Assembly (NCBI GenBank): GCA_003255025.1
Contig: QANY01002976.1
Coordinates: forward strand, 372,001-436,000
Direction of reading: 5' to 3'
Origin: Datisca glomerata
Taxonomy: Eukaryota > Streptophyta > Magnoliopsida > Cucurbitales > Datiscaceae
DNA: 64,000 nt
Part shown: piece by piece, positions 40,817 through 51,869 of the stretch
How the letters are laid out: each line of letters opens with the position of its first letter
Position numbering within the stretch: the first letter of the stretch is position 1
The notes under the pieces: generated by a model
Told to the model about the DNA's origin: nothing
Seen by the model: the letters and a program-made list of their open reading frames with translations, nothing else
Database searches by the model: none
Program-made: the position numbers and the translations under genes

Positions 40817-43574
40817 ATGGTTAGAGGAAAACATAAAGTTACAATGGGAACATTGAGTCTAACGACGCAACCAAGTTCGAGCTCGAGCGTCTTGAAAAGG
40901 CCGTACGATGCCACCGATTATGGGGTGAAAATATTTCGTCCAAAGAATCAAAATATTAGTAGCCATATTCTTCATATTGCTCCAACCGAGCATACATCTC
41001 ATCCAAGCAAACAAGATGTAAGTTTTTATTTGAATATTTTGAATTTTATGTGTTATATTGTTAAAACACCTAATATATACTTGATTCATTCTGTAAATTG
41101 GGTGTTTTTAATGTGATGATTATAGAAATGTATGGTTTTTGGTAGAAATATATGTCTTGGATGGAAAATTATAGTATTTTCATGAGTGTCCGTAAAGTGT
41201 TCGACGAAATGTCATAAAGAATTATATGGTGTATTTTTTTCATTGTTCATAAGGTGTTTGATAAAATTCCATATTAAGGTTTATGATATATTTATATGAA
41301 CGCCCGTACCATGTTTAATGAAATGCTATATCCCATTCAAGGATAAAATGTAAGTTTCTTTACCAAAAAATTTGGTTGTTATGTGTTATATTGTTAAAAC
41401 ACCAAATAGATACTTGAATCATTTTGAAAACTGAGTGTTTTTTATGTGATGTTTATAGAAATGTACGATTATTTTTAGAGATATATGTTTTGGATGCAAA
41501 TTATAGTATATGTTTATTGCCCATAAAGTGTTTGACGAAATGTCACAACAGTGATAGTAAATTTTTCTTCATACACCTTTTTCACTGAGTCATATTTAAA
41601 TTTTGGTTTTTTAGACTGAGTTCTATGATCTTGGTATTCGTTGTTTTGGGAACACGACACTAGTAGCTCGATGGTACAGTAGCCTTCTTGAAAATGTGAG
41701 AAGGAATGTTGATGCCTCCGAGTTTGGGTATTTTATAAGTATATTGAAAAAGGGTAAGATGGATCACGTTTTATTGAAAACTCTGGCTGAGAAATGGTGG
41801 GATACAACCCACACCTTTCATATAGATGAAGTGGGTGAAATGACAATGACCCCATTGGACTTTTCTACGATAACTGGCCTGAAAGTCGGTGGTCGTCAAC
41901 TAGACTATGATTTGGAACTCTACAAGAACAAGAAGACTTTGCAAAAGCTAGTTGGCAAACCATTGTCAGAGGTTGGAGAAAAAAATTTAGTTATCAATGG
42001 ATATTTGATCATTATTCTAGGTACGAGTGTACTACTCCTAAGCAAGAGGAAATTTTGACCTGAGTCTTTCTACTGGTGCTCTTGGGTAGTACATTTTTGT
42101 ACGACAAGAATTATAAAATTTATTTGTACTTCTTCTCGAGCCTAAAGAAAATAGATGAGATATAAGAGTATAATTGGGGTGGTTCAGCGTTGTCCATATT
42201 GTATTGCAATATGGACTCTATATGTCGAGGGAAAAAGGTAAGGACCATGGGTTTTGAAGAGCATGTGAGGTGTGGGCTTGTGAGTACTTTCTTTGTTTGG
42301 CATTGAGCAGACCATTGGGTGGTCCAAACATGTTCCCGAGAGCAACACATTGGATAGAAATTGAGTCGGGAATAAGGAATGCTGGTCACTGCCTTAAAGA
42401 ATTCTGTGTCAAACTTCGATACGTGAGGCCTAATGAGATATGCGTTTTATTATATCAATTCTTATGCCCCCTGTTTTATTGGCAAACTATTTGATTTTGA
42501 ACTTGCAGATCAATTGGTACCCTTGGGGAGAATGTACATACTTGCCTAACTATTGGATCGACAACATACCACCTACCACCATGTGAATCTTGCTGCAAGA
42601 ACCTGTTGGAAGAGCATGGTACTTGGGTGAGCGCGTCTCACAGCAGAGTATGGGAACCGAGGGGCCGTTGATCTCATACAGACCCCCAAATTCAATGTTA
42701 TGTGATCAATCATTGACCAAAGAGGATATGTCTGGTGGTCTTGGAGGTTTTAGAGTGACACACTTTATCGAGGATGTAAATGATGATGGCGGAGATATAT
42801 ATGATAAATTCTGAAAAAAGTGGTTGTCTTACAACTATGATGGTGCATCTTCATTTTCGCAGGTGCTAAACGTCTCTAAGTGGTTTCTAAATATAGGACA
42901 TTACTCATCTTGTTATACAATGTAATTTTGTAATCCACTATGTATAGGCAGCAACACAAGCAACTGCAACAGCCGCAATAGTACCAAGAGCATCAGGGTC
43001 GGCTAAAGCGATCGTTAATGATATAAGAGTAGCTGACATCCCACTATCATGGCAGATTCAGTTACCACTCCCAAATGGTGGTGGTGAGTTGGTTGACATT
43101 CCAAATGATGTTCCAGTCTGGGGTCTTCCATCTCCTGAAGTCGATTATGTGAGTTATGATGTTAATATTTATTATTTAGTCATTCAATATCATATTAACG
43201 CGTAATTCGGATAATGTAGGTGCCGACGACATGCGCGGCAGGCATGATGCGCATGATTGGCGGTCTCAACAAGCTGTTATTCGAGAAAATAATGAGTGCA
43301 CGTGAGGCGATGATAAAGGCCAATGCACCAACGAAAAAAAGGATAAGAAAATTATAAACTTACGATCTTTGCCTATTTATTTTTTAGTTTGAAATCAAAA
43401 TATACTGAACATGTACACTTGTAGGCGAAGTTGCAAAGACGCCTGCACATGTATGAAACTCAAGCAAGCAAGCATGAGAGTGATGATGATGAAGTTGATG
43501 AAGATGATGACCATAGTGAAGATTCAGTTAATGATGATAAAGATGACCATGATGACGACACCAATGAGGACTGA
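40817..43574 (+). pseudogene. PMD (aminotransferase-like plant mobile domain) gene of the MULE
   Basis: Exon 1 is 40817-41017 (MVRGKHKVTMGTLSL... KQD, donor GTAAGT). Exon 2 starts at 41615 after TTTTTTAG with matching phase and reads TEFYDLGIRCFGNT, then LLKTLAEKWWDTTHTFHI and GEMTMTPLDFSTITGLKVGG, the core of the plant mobile domain. After a frame change near 42000 and a stop near 42060 come VFLLVLLGSTFLYDKNYK and YNWGGSALSILY, further PMD signatures. Later exons 42949-43147 and about 43220-43350 stay open. The last (from 43424) ends in an acidic tail (HESDDDEVDEDDDHSED) and a stop at 43572-43574. The exon structure survives but the middle is broken. Confidence 0.8.
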
Positions 43575-44039
43575 ATCAGAACGAGAACATGAAGGAAGTA
43601 CAAAGCATTCACATGATGCTTTATCGAAAAAAAGAAAAGTTACACCATGATGTTTTGTCAAAGTTGATACCAACTTTTTGTGGATATAAATATGATGGAT
43701 TCTATGTTTAGATTTTAAGTTTTTTTTTTAGATTCTAAGTTTGTTTGGATTAGATTCTAAGTTTATTTTTGGAATATAAATTTGTCAAAGTTGCATGACA
43801 TTGCATGAAGACGTTTGACATATTATGGATATAAATATGCAATTAATATTGTGGGTGAACTACTATTTATGGATAACATTTACAAGTTGTCAATCTATCC
43901 AATTGGATAACATGAAGAGTAGATTCGTCCCTTATGTTATGGCTTGTCTGGCGCTTACAAACTGTCTATCTATCCAAACATTTTATTGGTCCCAAACTAT
44001 AAATAATTTTTTCAACCATGTTTTTTTATGCATAATTGA

Positions 44040-44520
44040 GAGTATTAGAACCAAACGCTTGACACAAAAATGTTTGGCCCGGACTAAAAGCTATGAGCAA
44101 GCTCCAAACGCCTGTTATATATGGCGTTTGGGGCATGCTGATAGTGTTTGGGTCCTAAACGCCTGTTAGTATAGCGTTTGGGGCTTGCCGATAGCGTTTG
44201 GGGCTTGCTGATGGCGTTTGCGCCCTAAACACCATTGTAACAGGTGTTTGACCCGTGTCCCATGGGACGCAGACCAAACACTTGTTAGTATAGCGTTTGG
44301 GGCCCAAACGCCATCGACAGGTGCCAAACGCCTGTTATATATGTCGTTTGGGGCCTGCTGATAACTTTTGGTCCCCAAACGCCTGTTATTATGGCGTTTG
44401 GGTCCCAAATGCTATCAGATGGCCCCAAACTCCTGTTATCACAGGCGATTCACCTTATCAATAGGCGATTAGGACCACCAAAATAGCGCTTTGAGTCCTA
44501 ATCGTCTAGTTTGACCAAAT
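44040..44520. repeat. Mirror-type repeat block of GGCGTTTGG and CCAAACGCC
   Basis: At least ten copies of GCGTTTGGGG and about ten of CCCAAACGCC alternate, often with CCTGTTATATATGGCG between them, so that many adjacent pairs can fold into short stems. The block ends with ATAGGCGATTAGGACC words whose complement (TAATCGCCAT) appears at 39835-40030 near the other side of the PMD gene. The two blocks therefore bracket the PMD gene in inverted orientation. Non-coding. Confidence 0.75.
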
Positions 44521-44843
44521 TATTGGTTGGTGGTGTCTGGTGGTTGTGCAATTAATAATGGTAGTTACTCTTCGTAAACCATCCTTAAAAATCATATATT
44601 CATTCAACTAAACACATTCTTACTAATTTTCAATTGCTCTAAACTTCAAATACACTTACTTGCTCCTTCATTTTCTTTGTTTGGATTATCCAATTTTCAT
44701 CTTCAACTAAGTGATCGACTGCACCGAAAAGGCCATGTTTGTTTAGTTTTCTTCAGTTTTTTTTAAGATTAGGCATATTCAAAAACCTAACATCCTGATG
44801 TTTATTTTTCTATAATTTTTTTTAAGATTAAGCATCTTTAAAG

Positions 44844-47244
44844 ATGAGTCATCATGAAGTATCCATAAACCCGGGTGAGACGAGTACATGACCAGGTTCA
44901 TCCACATTAGCAAACTTTCATGATGAGGATGTTATTGATGATAATTTTGATACGTTACAAGAGGACGGACATTTCTACTATACACACGCAGCCGATGTTG
45001 GGTTTAGTGTACGGAAAGATGATAAATGCAAGAACATAGAGGGAGAAACTGTGCTACGAAGATGGGTTTGCTCAAAAGAAGGAACTCAGGAGAAAAAAAT
45101 ATATGGACAGAGAGGATACCAAGCGAGAGCCAAGAGGCTTGACAAGAGTGGATTATCGTGCTTGTTTTAGGGTGAACTTTGATAAGAAAACAAAAAAATG
45201 GGTCGTTAAAGATTTTGAAGCTAAGCACAACCATCCCGCTGCCTCATCACAGGACGTGCCCTTTCTTCGATCTAATAGAGTAGTGAATGAAGCAGACATG
45301 GCTCAGACAACAAGATTGTACAATGTTGGTGTAAGGCTAAGCCAAGCGTTTGATTACATGGTCGACCAAGCAGGTGGTTACGAAAATGTGGGGTTCTTAC
45401 GGACGGATCTCTACAATAAGATGGAAAAGCAGCAAAAATCGCAGATAATCAAAACTGATTCAGAAGCAACTATTGCATTTTTACTGTAAAATTGGAGATG
45501 GATCCAGATATGTATTGCAAATACAAAATTGACACGGTTAATCATTTATCAAATTTTTTATGGGCAGACTTGACGTCCCAAGTTGACTATCACTATTTGG
45601 TGATGCATTGGCGTTCGATACGACCTACATGACGAACACATACACGAAACCGCTCGTGATTTTCCTTGGCGAGAACAATCACTACAAGACCACAATATTT
45701 GGTTGCTCATTATTGGTTGATAAGACTGTGGAAACCTATCGATAGGTGTTGAGGGCTTTCTTGGATGCCATGAAAAGCAAAATGCCCCAATCGGTCATTA
45801 TAGATGGCAATAAGGCAATGTGTAAAGCAATCAAGACGATCTTCCCCAATCACAATCATCGACTTTGTGCATGACATCTCAAACAAAATACCCAATCAAA
45901 CGTGCATAACCCAGAATTTCTACAGGCATTCAAGAGAGTCATGTTTGACATAGTTAGTGAATCAGAGTTCAAAGAGGAATGAGATCGTTTGATAGAGTCG
46001 TTCAACCTCAGGCAAAACAAGTGGGTACACTGGATGTATGTGAAGTGTGAATGTTGGGATTAGGCCTTCCAACATGAAAAATTCTTTGCTTTCATGAGAA
46101 TGACGCAACGATCTGAAGGTATGAACGCATATATCTACTGATTATTCTTTGAACGTCGATCTAAACTATTTGAATTCATGCTACAATTCGATCAGGCGTT
46201 GGCACGTATTCGACACGAGGATAGGTTGGATGATTTCAAGATGACAAATGAAATGCATGTGCTTCATACTCACTTGCGTGCGTTAGAGCAACAAGCGGCA
46301 AATGTGTTCACACAAAAACTATTTAAACGTGTGCGTAAGGAGATCATGGGTGACACATCATTTATAGTTTGTGCTCTGACATATGGTGGGGAGGCTCAAA
46401 ATTATTTGTTGGTCAAGTTTGGGGTGCCAAATGAATCATACTTAGTGACACGAGACCAAAAACTTGATACGCTCAAGTGCAGTTGTGGAGTTTGAATCAG
46501 TGGGGATACCGTGTCGACATATGTTTACTATTATGAAAGTAGAACATATGTAACAGATCCCAAGCATGTGCATACTAGACCGGTGATGTATCACTGTGAA
46601 GAGTAATATGCTACCAACCGGGTCAAGCCATTCTCATATGGATACAGATGGGGTAGTATTGCTTCGGTACAATTCGATCCAACTAGCTGCCAAAAAACTT
46701 GCTCACTTTGCGTCAAAGTTAAATGAATGGTCGACTCGAGCCAAAGTGGAGGTTGGCATGCTTTGTACAAAATATGAGATCTTGTGGAATGAAGGTTGCC
46801 AACGAACATGATGTGAAGCACGAGGATGGTGTAGAGATTAAAAGAGGCCCCATTGAAGACTCGGTAATCTTGAAGGCGAAGGGCAGCCGAGGTGCTAGCT
46901 CGAGTAAAGAACGACCAACCACCCATCGATGTGGCCATTGTAAGAACACTGGACATACCAAACAGACATGTCCAGAATTACCGAGTGATGTGCATGCCAT
47001 GATGCCAGACGATAATAATGGTGATCCAGCACCATCTAACGTGCGAGGTGCACACACAACAGGGGTCTCTGGACAAGGTGCGTCCCCATTCAATGTGCAA
47101 GGTGCATACGCATTCAATGTGCAAGGTGCGTACCCATTCGACCCATATGCATACCCACCACCATTCAACGCACAAGCTGGGTATCCTATGTACAACACAA
47201 ACATCCCACATTGGTGTAATTTTTCGTATCCCTCGCCGCAGTAA
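44844..47244 (+). pseudogene. FAR1-type Mutator-like transposase, broken
   Basis: From the ATG at 44844 (stop at 44889) the gene shows a FAR1 DNA-binding domain (YYTHAADVGFSVRKDDKCKN, RRWVCSKEGT and, in a second frame, KKWVVKDFEAKHNHPA). The MULE catalytic core follows with FGDALAFDTTYMTNTYTKPL, VIIDGNKAMCKAIK and NHNHRLCA. An alpha-helical region contains FEFMLQFDQALARIRHEDRL. The SWIM zinc finger is split by a frameshift (LKCSCG then ESVGIPCRHMF, near 46490). A CCHC knuckle (CGHCKNTGHTKQTCP, about 46931-46975) and a tail of NVQGAY-type repeats end at 47244. The two aspartates of the DDE triad are visible. About six stops or frame changes make it inactive. The relation to FAR1/FHY3 and Jittery-like transposases is established knowledge. 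Confidence 0.85.
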
Positions 47245-47500
47245 ATGTACATTTTGGTATTAACTTGTTTTCATAGTTTTTTGAGAATCTTATCGTCCAA
47301 ATATTTATAAATCTACTTATTTATAACAATACACAACGATTCTGTAAAATCTGTTATTTTATAACTATACAAAATAATTCTGTAACATCTGTTTATCATC
47401 ATTGTACACGATGACTTACAAAAGCCCTTTTTATTTATAGTTGTACACAATAGTATACAAAATCTGTTTATCATCCTTGTACACAATAACTTACAAAAAT

Positions 47501-47761
47501 TTATTGTGTCCTATTTTTTAATGTTCTGTTCAAACACTCGCCCATTTGACATTTCTGAAAATTTTGATGACCTAGATGTTATTGAAGAAGACAATAACGA
47601 CGGGGCAATAAGTTTCGAAGCGTACGAAGATATCCCTTTTCGAAATTTATTGCACCGCCGTTATTGTTTGCTTCAATAACATCTAGTTTATCGAATTTTT
47701 CAAAAATGTCAAATGGGCGAGTGTTTTTACAAGAATATAAAAAAACAGGACACAATAATGT
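47501..47761. repeat. Near-palindromic inverted repeat, about 120-nt arms
   Basis: The left arm 47501-47617 and right arm 47641-47761 are inverse copies with a loop of about 23 nt. Matching blocks include CACTCGCCCATTTGACATTT, CTAGATGTTATTGAAG and TTATTGTGTCCT; identity is roughly 85% by eye. The left arm is an open frame on the plus strand (FDISENFDDLDVIEEDNNDG), so it may be a piece of coding sequence duplicated head to head. It lies 257 nt after the transposase stop. Confidence 0.9.
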
Positions 47762-48182
47762 AATACAATATTATCTATCCATTTTCTTCCTCTTGTCAAA
47801 TCTTTGCTTTAAAGTCAGTGGTAGTCGAGTCTCCGAGATAGATGAGTTCGTATAATAAAATCGACCAACGCTATCATGTAACATATCATACGAGATGTTC
47901 TAAGGATGGTTGACGATCTTCAACAAAATGTTACACCGAAGATCGTGAGATTTATAATCCCATAAAAATATTCTCAATATTCAACAAACTATCATACACC
48001 TCAACATATTCAACATCGACAACCATAAATGAGCAAATCTAAAACTAAAAGAAGCCTAGCTCCAAACTAAAACAAAATAAAAAATAGAGCTATAACATTC
48101 ACCAAACTATCATACACCTCAACAAATTCAATAATAACATTTAAGACTTGAATATTCATCAAACACATTAACCTCAACAAAT

Positions 48183-48626
48183 TCAATTCACCCACTTCGC
48201 CTTTAGATCTTTTATCTCAATCACATCACCATCGAATTTGATCTCCTTCCCACCGTCAAAGATGCCCAGTATAGAAGTCACATCATTTGTGGTTACTTTG
48301 AATGTCGACCCATGGACATTCAACGTGCAGGTGGCTGGATCGAAGTAACCTAATAGTTGCTGCAAGAAGTTTCTCTTTAGCTTATGGCATTTAATATCCA
48401 ACAATCCTTCGAATCCCATCTCCACGACTGCTCTCCTCTTCCCCTCATCGAAATTTACAACAAGATCCATAAATTTCTCAGGTATATAACGTGTGAGCAA
48501 CTTCCGTTTTGAGGTAGGCCTTCTCAAATGACTAGGATCGGGTTGTTCCGCTCCACTTTTAATGGCATGGATTTTATTTTCCTTCAAATAATTGAATTTG
48601 GCTTCCTTTTCGTCATACTTTTCCAC
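48183..48626 (-). CDS. N-terminal-type domain of Ulp1/PMD-associated transposon protein (partial)
   Basis: An open frame of 147 codons on the minus strand. It reads KSGAEQPDPSHLRRPTSKRK, then IPEKFMDLVVNFDEGKRRAV, then MGFEGLLDIKCHKLKRNFLQ, QLLGYFDPATCTLNVHG and TTNDVTSILGIFDGGKEI. The pattern of a basic N-terminus, VxxMGFxGLL, LxxxFDP and ...DVxxxLGxxxGG is that of many plant transposon-encoded proteins, often ahead of a Ulp1-like cysteine protease. No protease (His-Asp-Cys) block was found downstream. The residue similarity to PMD proteins at the DV..(I/V)LG segment is also clear. It may be the first exon of a longer gene or a truncated one. Confidence 0.55.
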   Translation of the reverse strand: MEKYDEKEAKFNYLKENKIHAIKSGAEQPDPSHLRRPTSKRKLLTRYIPEKFMDLVVNFDEGKRRAVVEMGFEGLLDIKCHKLKRNFLQQLLGYFDPATCTLNVHGSTFKVTTNDVTSILGIFDGGKEIKFDGDVIEIKDLKAKWVN

Positions 48627-48699
48627 TTTTAAAGCTAGATGCTTTCGTATCTACATATCAACAACTCACTTAAATTACAATCAAAATTTATCAATTCCA

Positions 48700-50870
48700 T
48701 GTTATAATATAATGTTTGTTTAAACATACTTACTTCATGACCACTAATCTTTTCACATGTCGCCATCCTTTTAGCATATTCTTTCGCACTATTTTAGTTT
48801 TAAACAACCACATTAACATTGTAAACTTTTATATGAAAATAAGTAATATTAAATTGATGATCTCATTAATTACTTACAAGTATACGAAGAAACCCTTTTG
48901 TTTTTGTGTTAGTCATCTATAATATAGGTTAGTATAATCAAATTTAGCCATATGATAATGTCTTCTTATCAATATCATCCCTGATACTCTTTACAATGGA
49001 TTGAATATCATCTAGTAAGAATGCTAAAATGGCATACCAATGTTATGTTCTTGTATACATCATCCCTAAGTTATTAATCAACTGTATGCAATGACTATTT
49101 GAAATAAGAATTAATTGGAAATGACATATATCAACAATCTTAATAGATGATAAATATGATGTGTAAAAAATTTAAAGAATGCAAGAAACTTAGTTGATCT
49201 AGTTGCAACATGATCTTCTCTAAGTTTTTTCATAATTTATCATGTAAAAGAATCATATTAGAAAATTTTCACCATGTAGGTAAGCTAGTTAAAAACTCAA
49301 TAGATGTCCAAATCTTCATAATCATATAAAAAACGATGATCATGTAGTTCTCTCTAATGTAGGACTTTTCCTTTTATTGATTACTTGAAGGATAACATGT
49401 ACAATGGTATTAATCTAATAACAAACATACATATGAAATAACATAGTTTTCATGAAAGAAAATAACCTCAAGTAATATCTCCTTCAAACTACAAGATTCC
49501 ATATAGAAACATGAAAAGCGCAAAAAATGAGAAACTAGTCTACAACATAGCAAGTTCCATTTGATTAAGTACATTCATTTCAAGCTAATGACATTGAGAC
49601 AACAATTCTTATACGAGTTCACATTCCATAAGTAAATGACTACCAACTTTCTTAATGCCGACAAGTCTTCTCTATTGATGACCAATAATCAAGAGGTTTC
49701 ACCTGTAAAAAATAAGGAGATACTTTTATATATGGGTGAAAATACAAGCCATGACAATATTGTCCATCCCAACTAATAAGTTGAAAAGCACGAGATACCA
49801 AAAATATATTCTAGACAAGCTAAAAATATGAAACTCCTTTCATTGTAGAGGGACACAATAAGATGTTTTTCTATTCACTATCTTTATCTAGTTGGAATCC
49901 CTGGCAGATACTACCACAACCCCATAAAGTCTAACACACACACACACACACACATCTTCATTCTCTAGCTATCTCTTGCTTGAAAGTTGATCAAGAAGAA
50001 CTAAAAGAAAGTAGATGTTGTCATATCCTTTTTGAAAACAACATAGATAGCAAATTTGCGGACGACACAAATTATGGAGTATTCTTCGACAAGTATAATA
50101 TGGTGAAATTCACTCACTAAGAATCCTTATGGAATTCAATAAACATACAACTGTTTAAAAAAAATAACATGTGCTACAATGGTGGCAACTGGCATGATCT
50201 ATAAACTCGATTATATTGGAATGACTATGTATGTGCCAGAAAAAATGAAATATCATATATCATTATATTCATACTACTACTGCCTTCCCAGTGTCAAATA
50301 TAAAAGTAAACGCTCATCTTACTAAGTTAACATATATTTTAACTACCTAAATGAGACAAAACAAGGATTAGAGAGTATCTTCTTCCTCTTTTAACAACAA
50401 GACCTTATAGAAGTTGCATTTGAACTATGCAATGTCTGATATCTCACTCATCTATTTCATTTAATTATTTCTATACAACAAACATTGTAAAATAAGGTAT
50501 TAAGTAAAATATTATTGATATTCAGAAAGTTGACTAAAAATATAAAATTCAATTAGAACAATTCGTAGTCAGTTATGACATCCATATATAGTTAGCCATA
50601 ACCTGAAACACTATAATTAAGCATCTCCAAAATTCATTAAAGCAGATTTTAATCTTTCAGAATCAACTGAGACATGAAAAAATTAATCATGTGCCTTAGC
50701 GTTCAGAATCAACTCAGACATTAAACATCTCCTAGCGTTCGGACTCAACTCAAACATTAAGCATCTCCAAAATTCATTCGCCTGCCCTAGATTTTGATTG
50801 TTCACGAAGGGAGAAACACATATTGTAGACTAAAATTAACAAAAACATAGGGCGGTGAGAGAGATTGAAA
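48700..50870. other. Long AT-rich interior of the MULE, no gene seen
   Basis: No motif or consistent exon set found on either strand. There is a (CA)n run at 49934-49954. Short words such as TCAGAATCAACTCAGACATT(AAGCATCTCC) recur at about 50630-50770. On the minus strand this would lie upstream of the ORF at 48626 and could hold its leader introns. Confidence 0.45.
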
Positions 50871-50939
50871 GAAGAGCATACCTTTCTCGTTTCCTAGCTT
50901 CTGGCCGTGAAGGGAGAAACACACTTCATCCAGAAACCA

Positions 50940-51415
50940 GCTACTTCACAACCATAGTGCCTTAAGTTGACCGAGAGAAAAAGAGAGAGACGGAGAAAGA
51001 GAGATATCACCGATGACAGAGAGAGATAGGAGGAACCGACCAAGAACGTAGAGAGAGAGAGCCGACGATGGAGAGAGAGCCTGGACGACGGACGCATAGA
51101 GACGAAGAGAGAGAGCTTGGAGGACGAAGAGAGAGAGAGGCTAGAAATTGGGGTGGAAATCGTTCATTCCCTAGAGAAGAGAGCTTAAGCTTCTAAACTT
51201 CAATGAAGCTTTCCACGAAGAAGAAGTGGAAAGGAAGCTTTGGTGGGTGAAAGCTTCCTTTGGAAGCTTTGGTGGGTGACCGGCTAAGCAGGTTCAAAGC
51301 GCTTAAATGCATCCAACGACCTAGATCTATCTCAAAAGATCTGATGGCCTACATTTACCCAGCATCAATGCTGGGAGAAAAACTCCCAACATTGAGGTTT
51401 GACCCTAAAGTTGGG
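50940..51415. repeat. GA-rich tract and right terminal region of the MULE
   Basis: AGAGAGAG-type sequence from 50985 to 51140, then an AAGCTTTGGTGGGTGA direct repeat (about 51236-51252 and 51268-51284), then the right terminus with its hairpin GCATCAATGCTGGGAG. On the minus strand the CT-rich tract resembles a plant leader upstream of the antisense ORF. Confidence 0.6.
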
Positions 51416-51865
51416 GGATAGAAACACAGGGTTCTTTCATAAGTCTCTTTTAAAAAGAAGGATGAGTCATAGTATAGTAAATTTATAGATAATCAATGGG
51501 ATTTGGCAGCGAGATGAGAATGTTGTTACTTCTTTAATTAAAGTTTTCACGTTAACTGTTTTAAGGAAGAACATGTTTATGATGTTGATTGGGTCTTTAG
51601 CCATATGAATAGCATAATTAGTGTAGAGGATAATGATTGTTGGCTTTTAAAGTATCTATTGAAGAAGGTAATATTGTTTATTTAATTTAGGACTTGATAA
51701 AGCCCCAGGACTAGATGGTATCCCGATCCTTTTTATCAAAAGTATTGGGATTTGATAAGGAAATGATCTTTGGAAGGCAGTTAATAATTTCTTTACAAAT
51801 TGTTACCTTCCTAGATCTTTTAGTGAATATTCCTCTTGTCCCCAAAACTCTGCAACCTGTGTTCT
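51406..51865 (+). pseudogene. LINE 1, 3' half: reverse transcriptase start
   Basis: Resumes LKLGDRNTGFFHKSLLKRRM, then LIDNQWDLAARDENVVTSLI, and, after a frame change, LDKAPGLDGIPILFIKS (the conserved DKAPGPDGxP block of L1 RT) and WKAVNNFFTNCYLPRSFSE. It ends near 51865, where minus-strand LINE sequence begins. The catalytic FADD region is absent. Confidence 0.8.
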
Positions 51866-51869
51866 AATG

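Larger units (their letters stand above)
39033..51415. mobile_element. 12.4-kb Mutator-like element carrying PMD and FAR1-type transposase genes
   Basis: Both sides of the insertion share TAAAGTTGGGG (39023-39033 and 51406-51416), from which a 9- to 11-bp target duplication follows. Mutator-like elements make 9-bp ones. The interrupted LINE reads continuously across it (…WLKLG | then LKLGDRNTGFFHKSLLKRRM). The ends show weak inverted similarity: left ATGCCGAGAAGAAATTCTCG then CATGCTGAG (from 39052); right, reverse-complemented, ATGTTGGGAGTTTTTCTCCC then TGATGCTGGG (from 51392). Contents in order: tandem repeat, PMD gene (plus), mirror-repeat block, transposase (plus), inverted repeat, PMD/Ulp1-type ORF (minus), long AT-rich region, GA-rich region. 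Confidence 0.8.

Noticed and set aside
46591..47252. Long minus-strand ORFs (up to 177 codons) opposite the transposase tail
   Set aside because: Shadow of the plus-strand coding frame; the plus strand carries the zinc knuckle and the transposase context.
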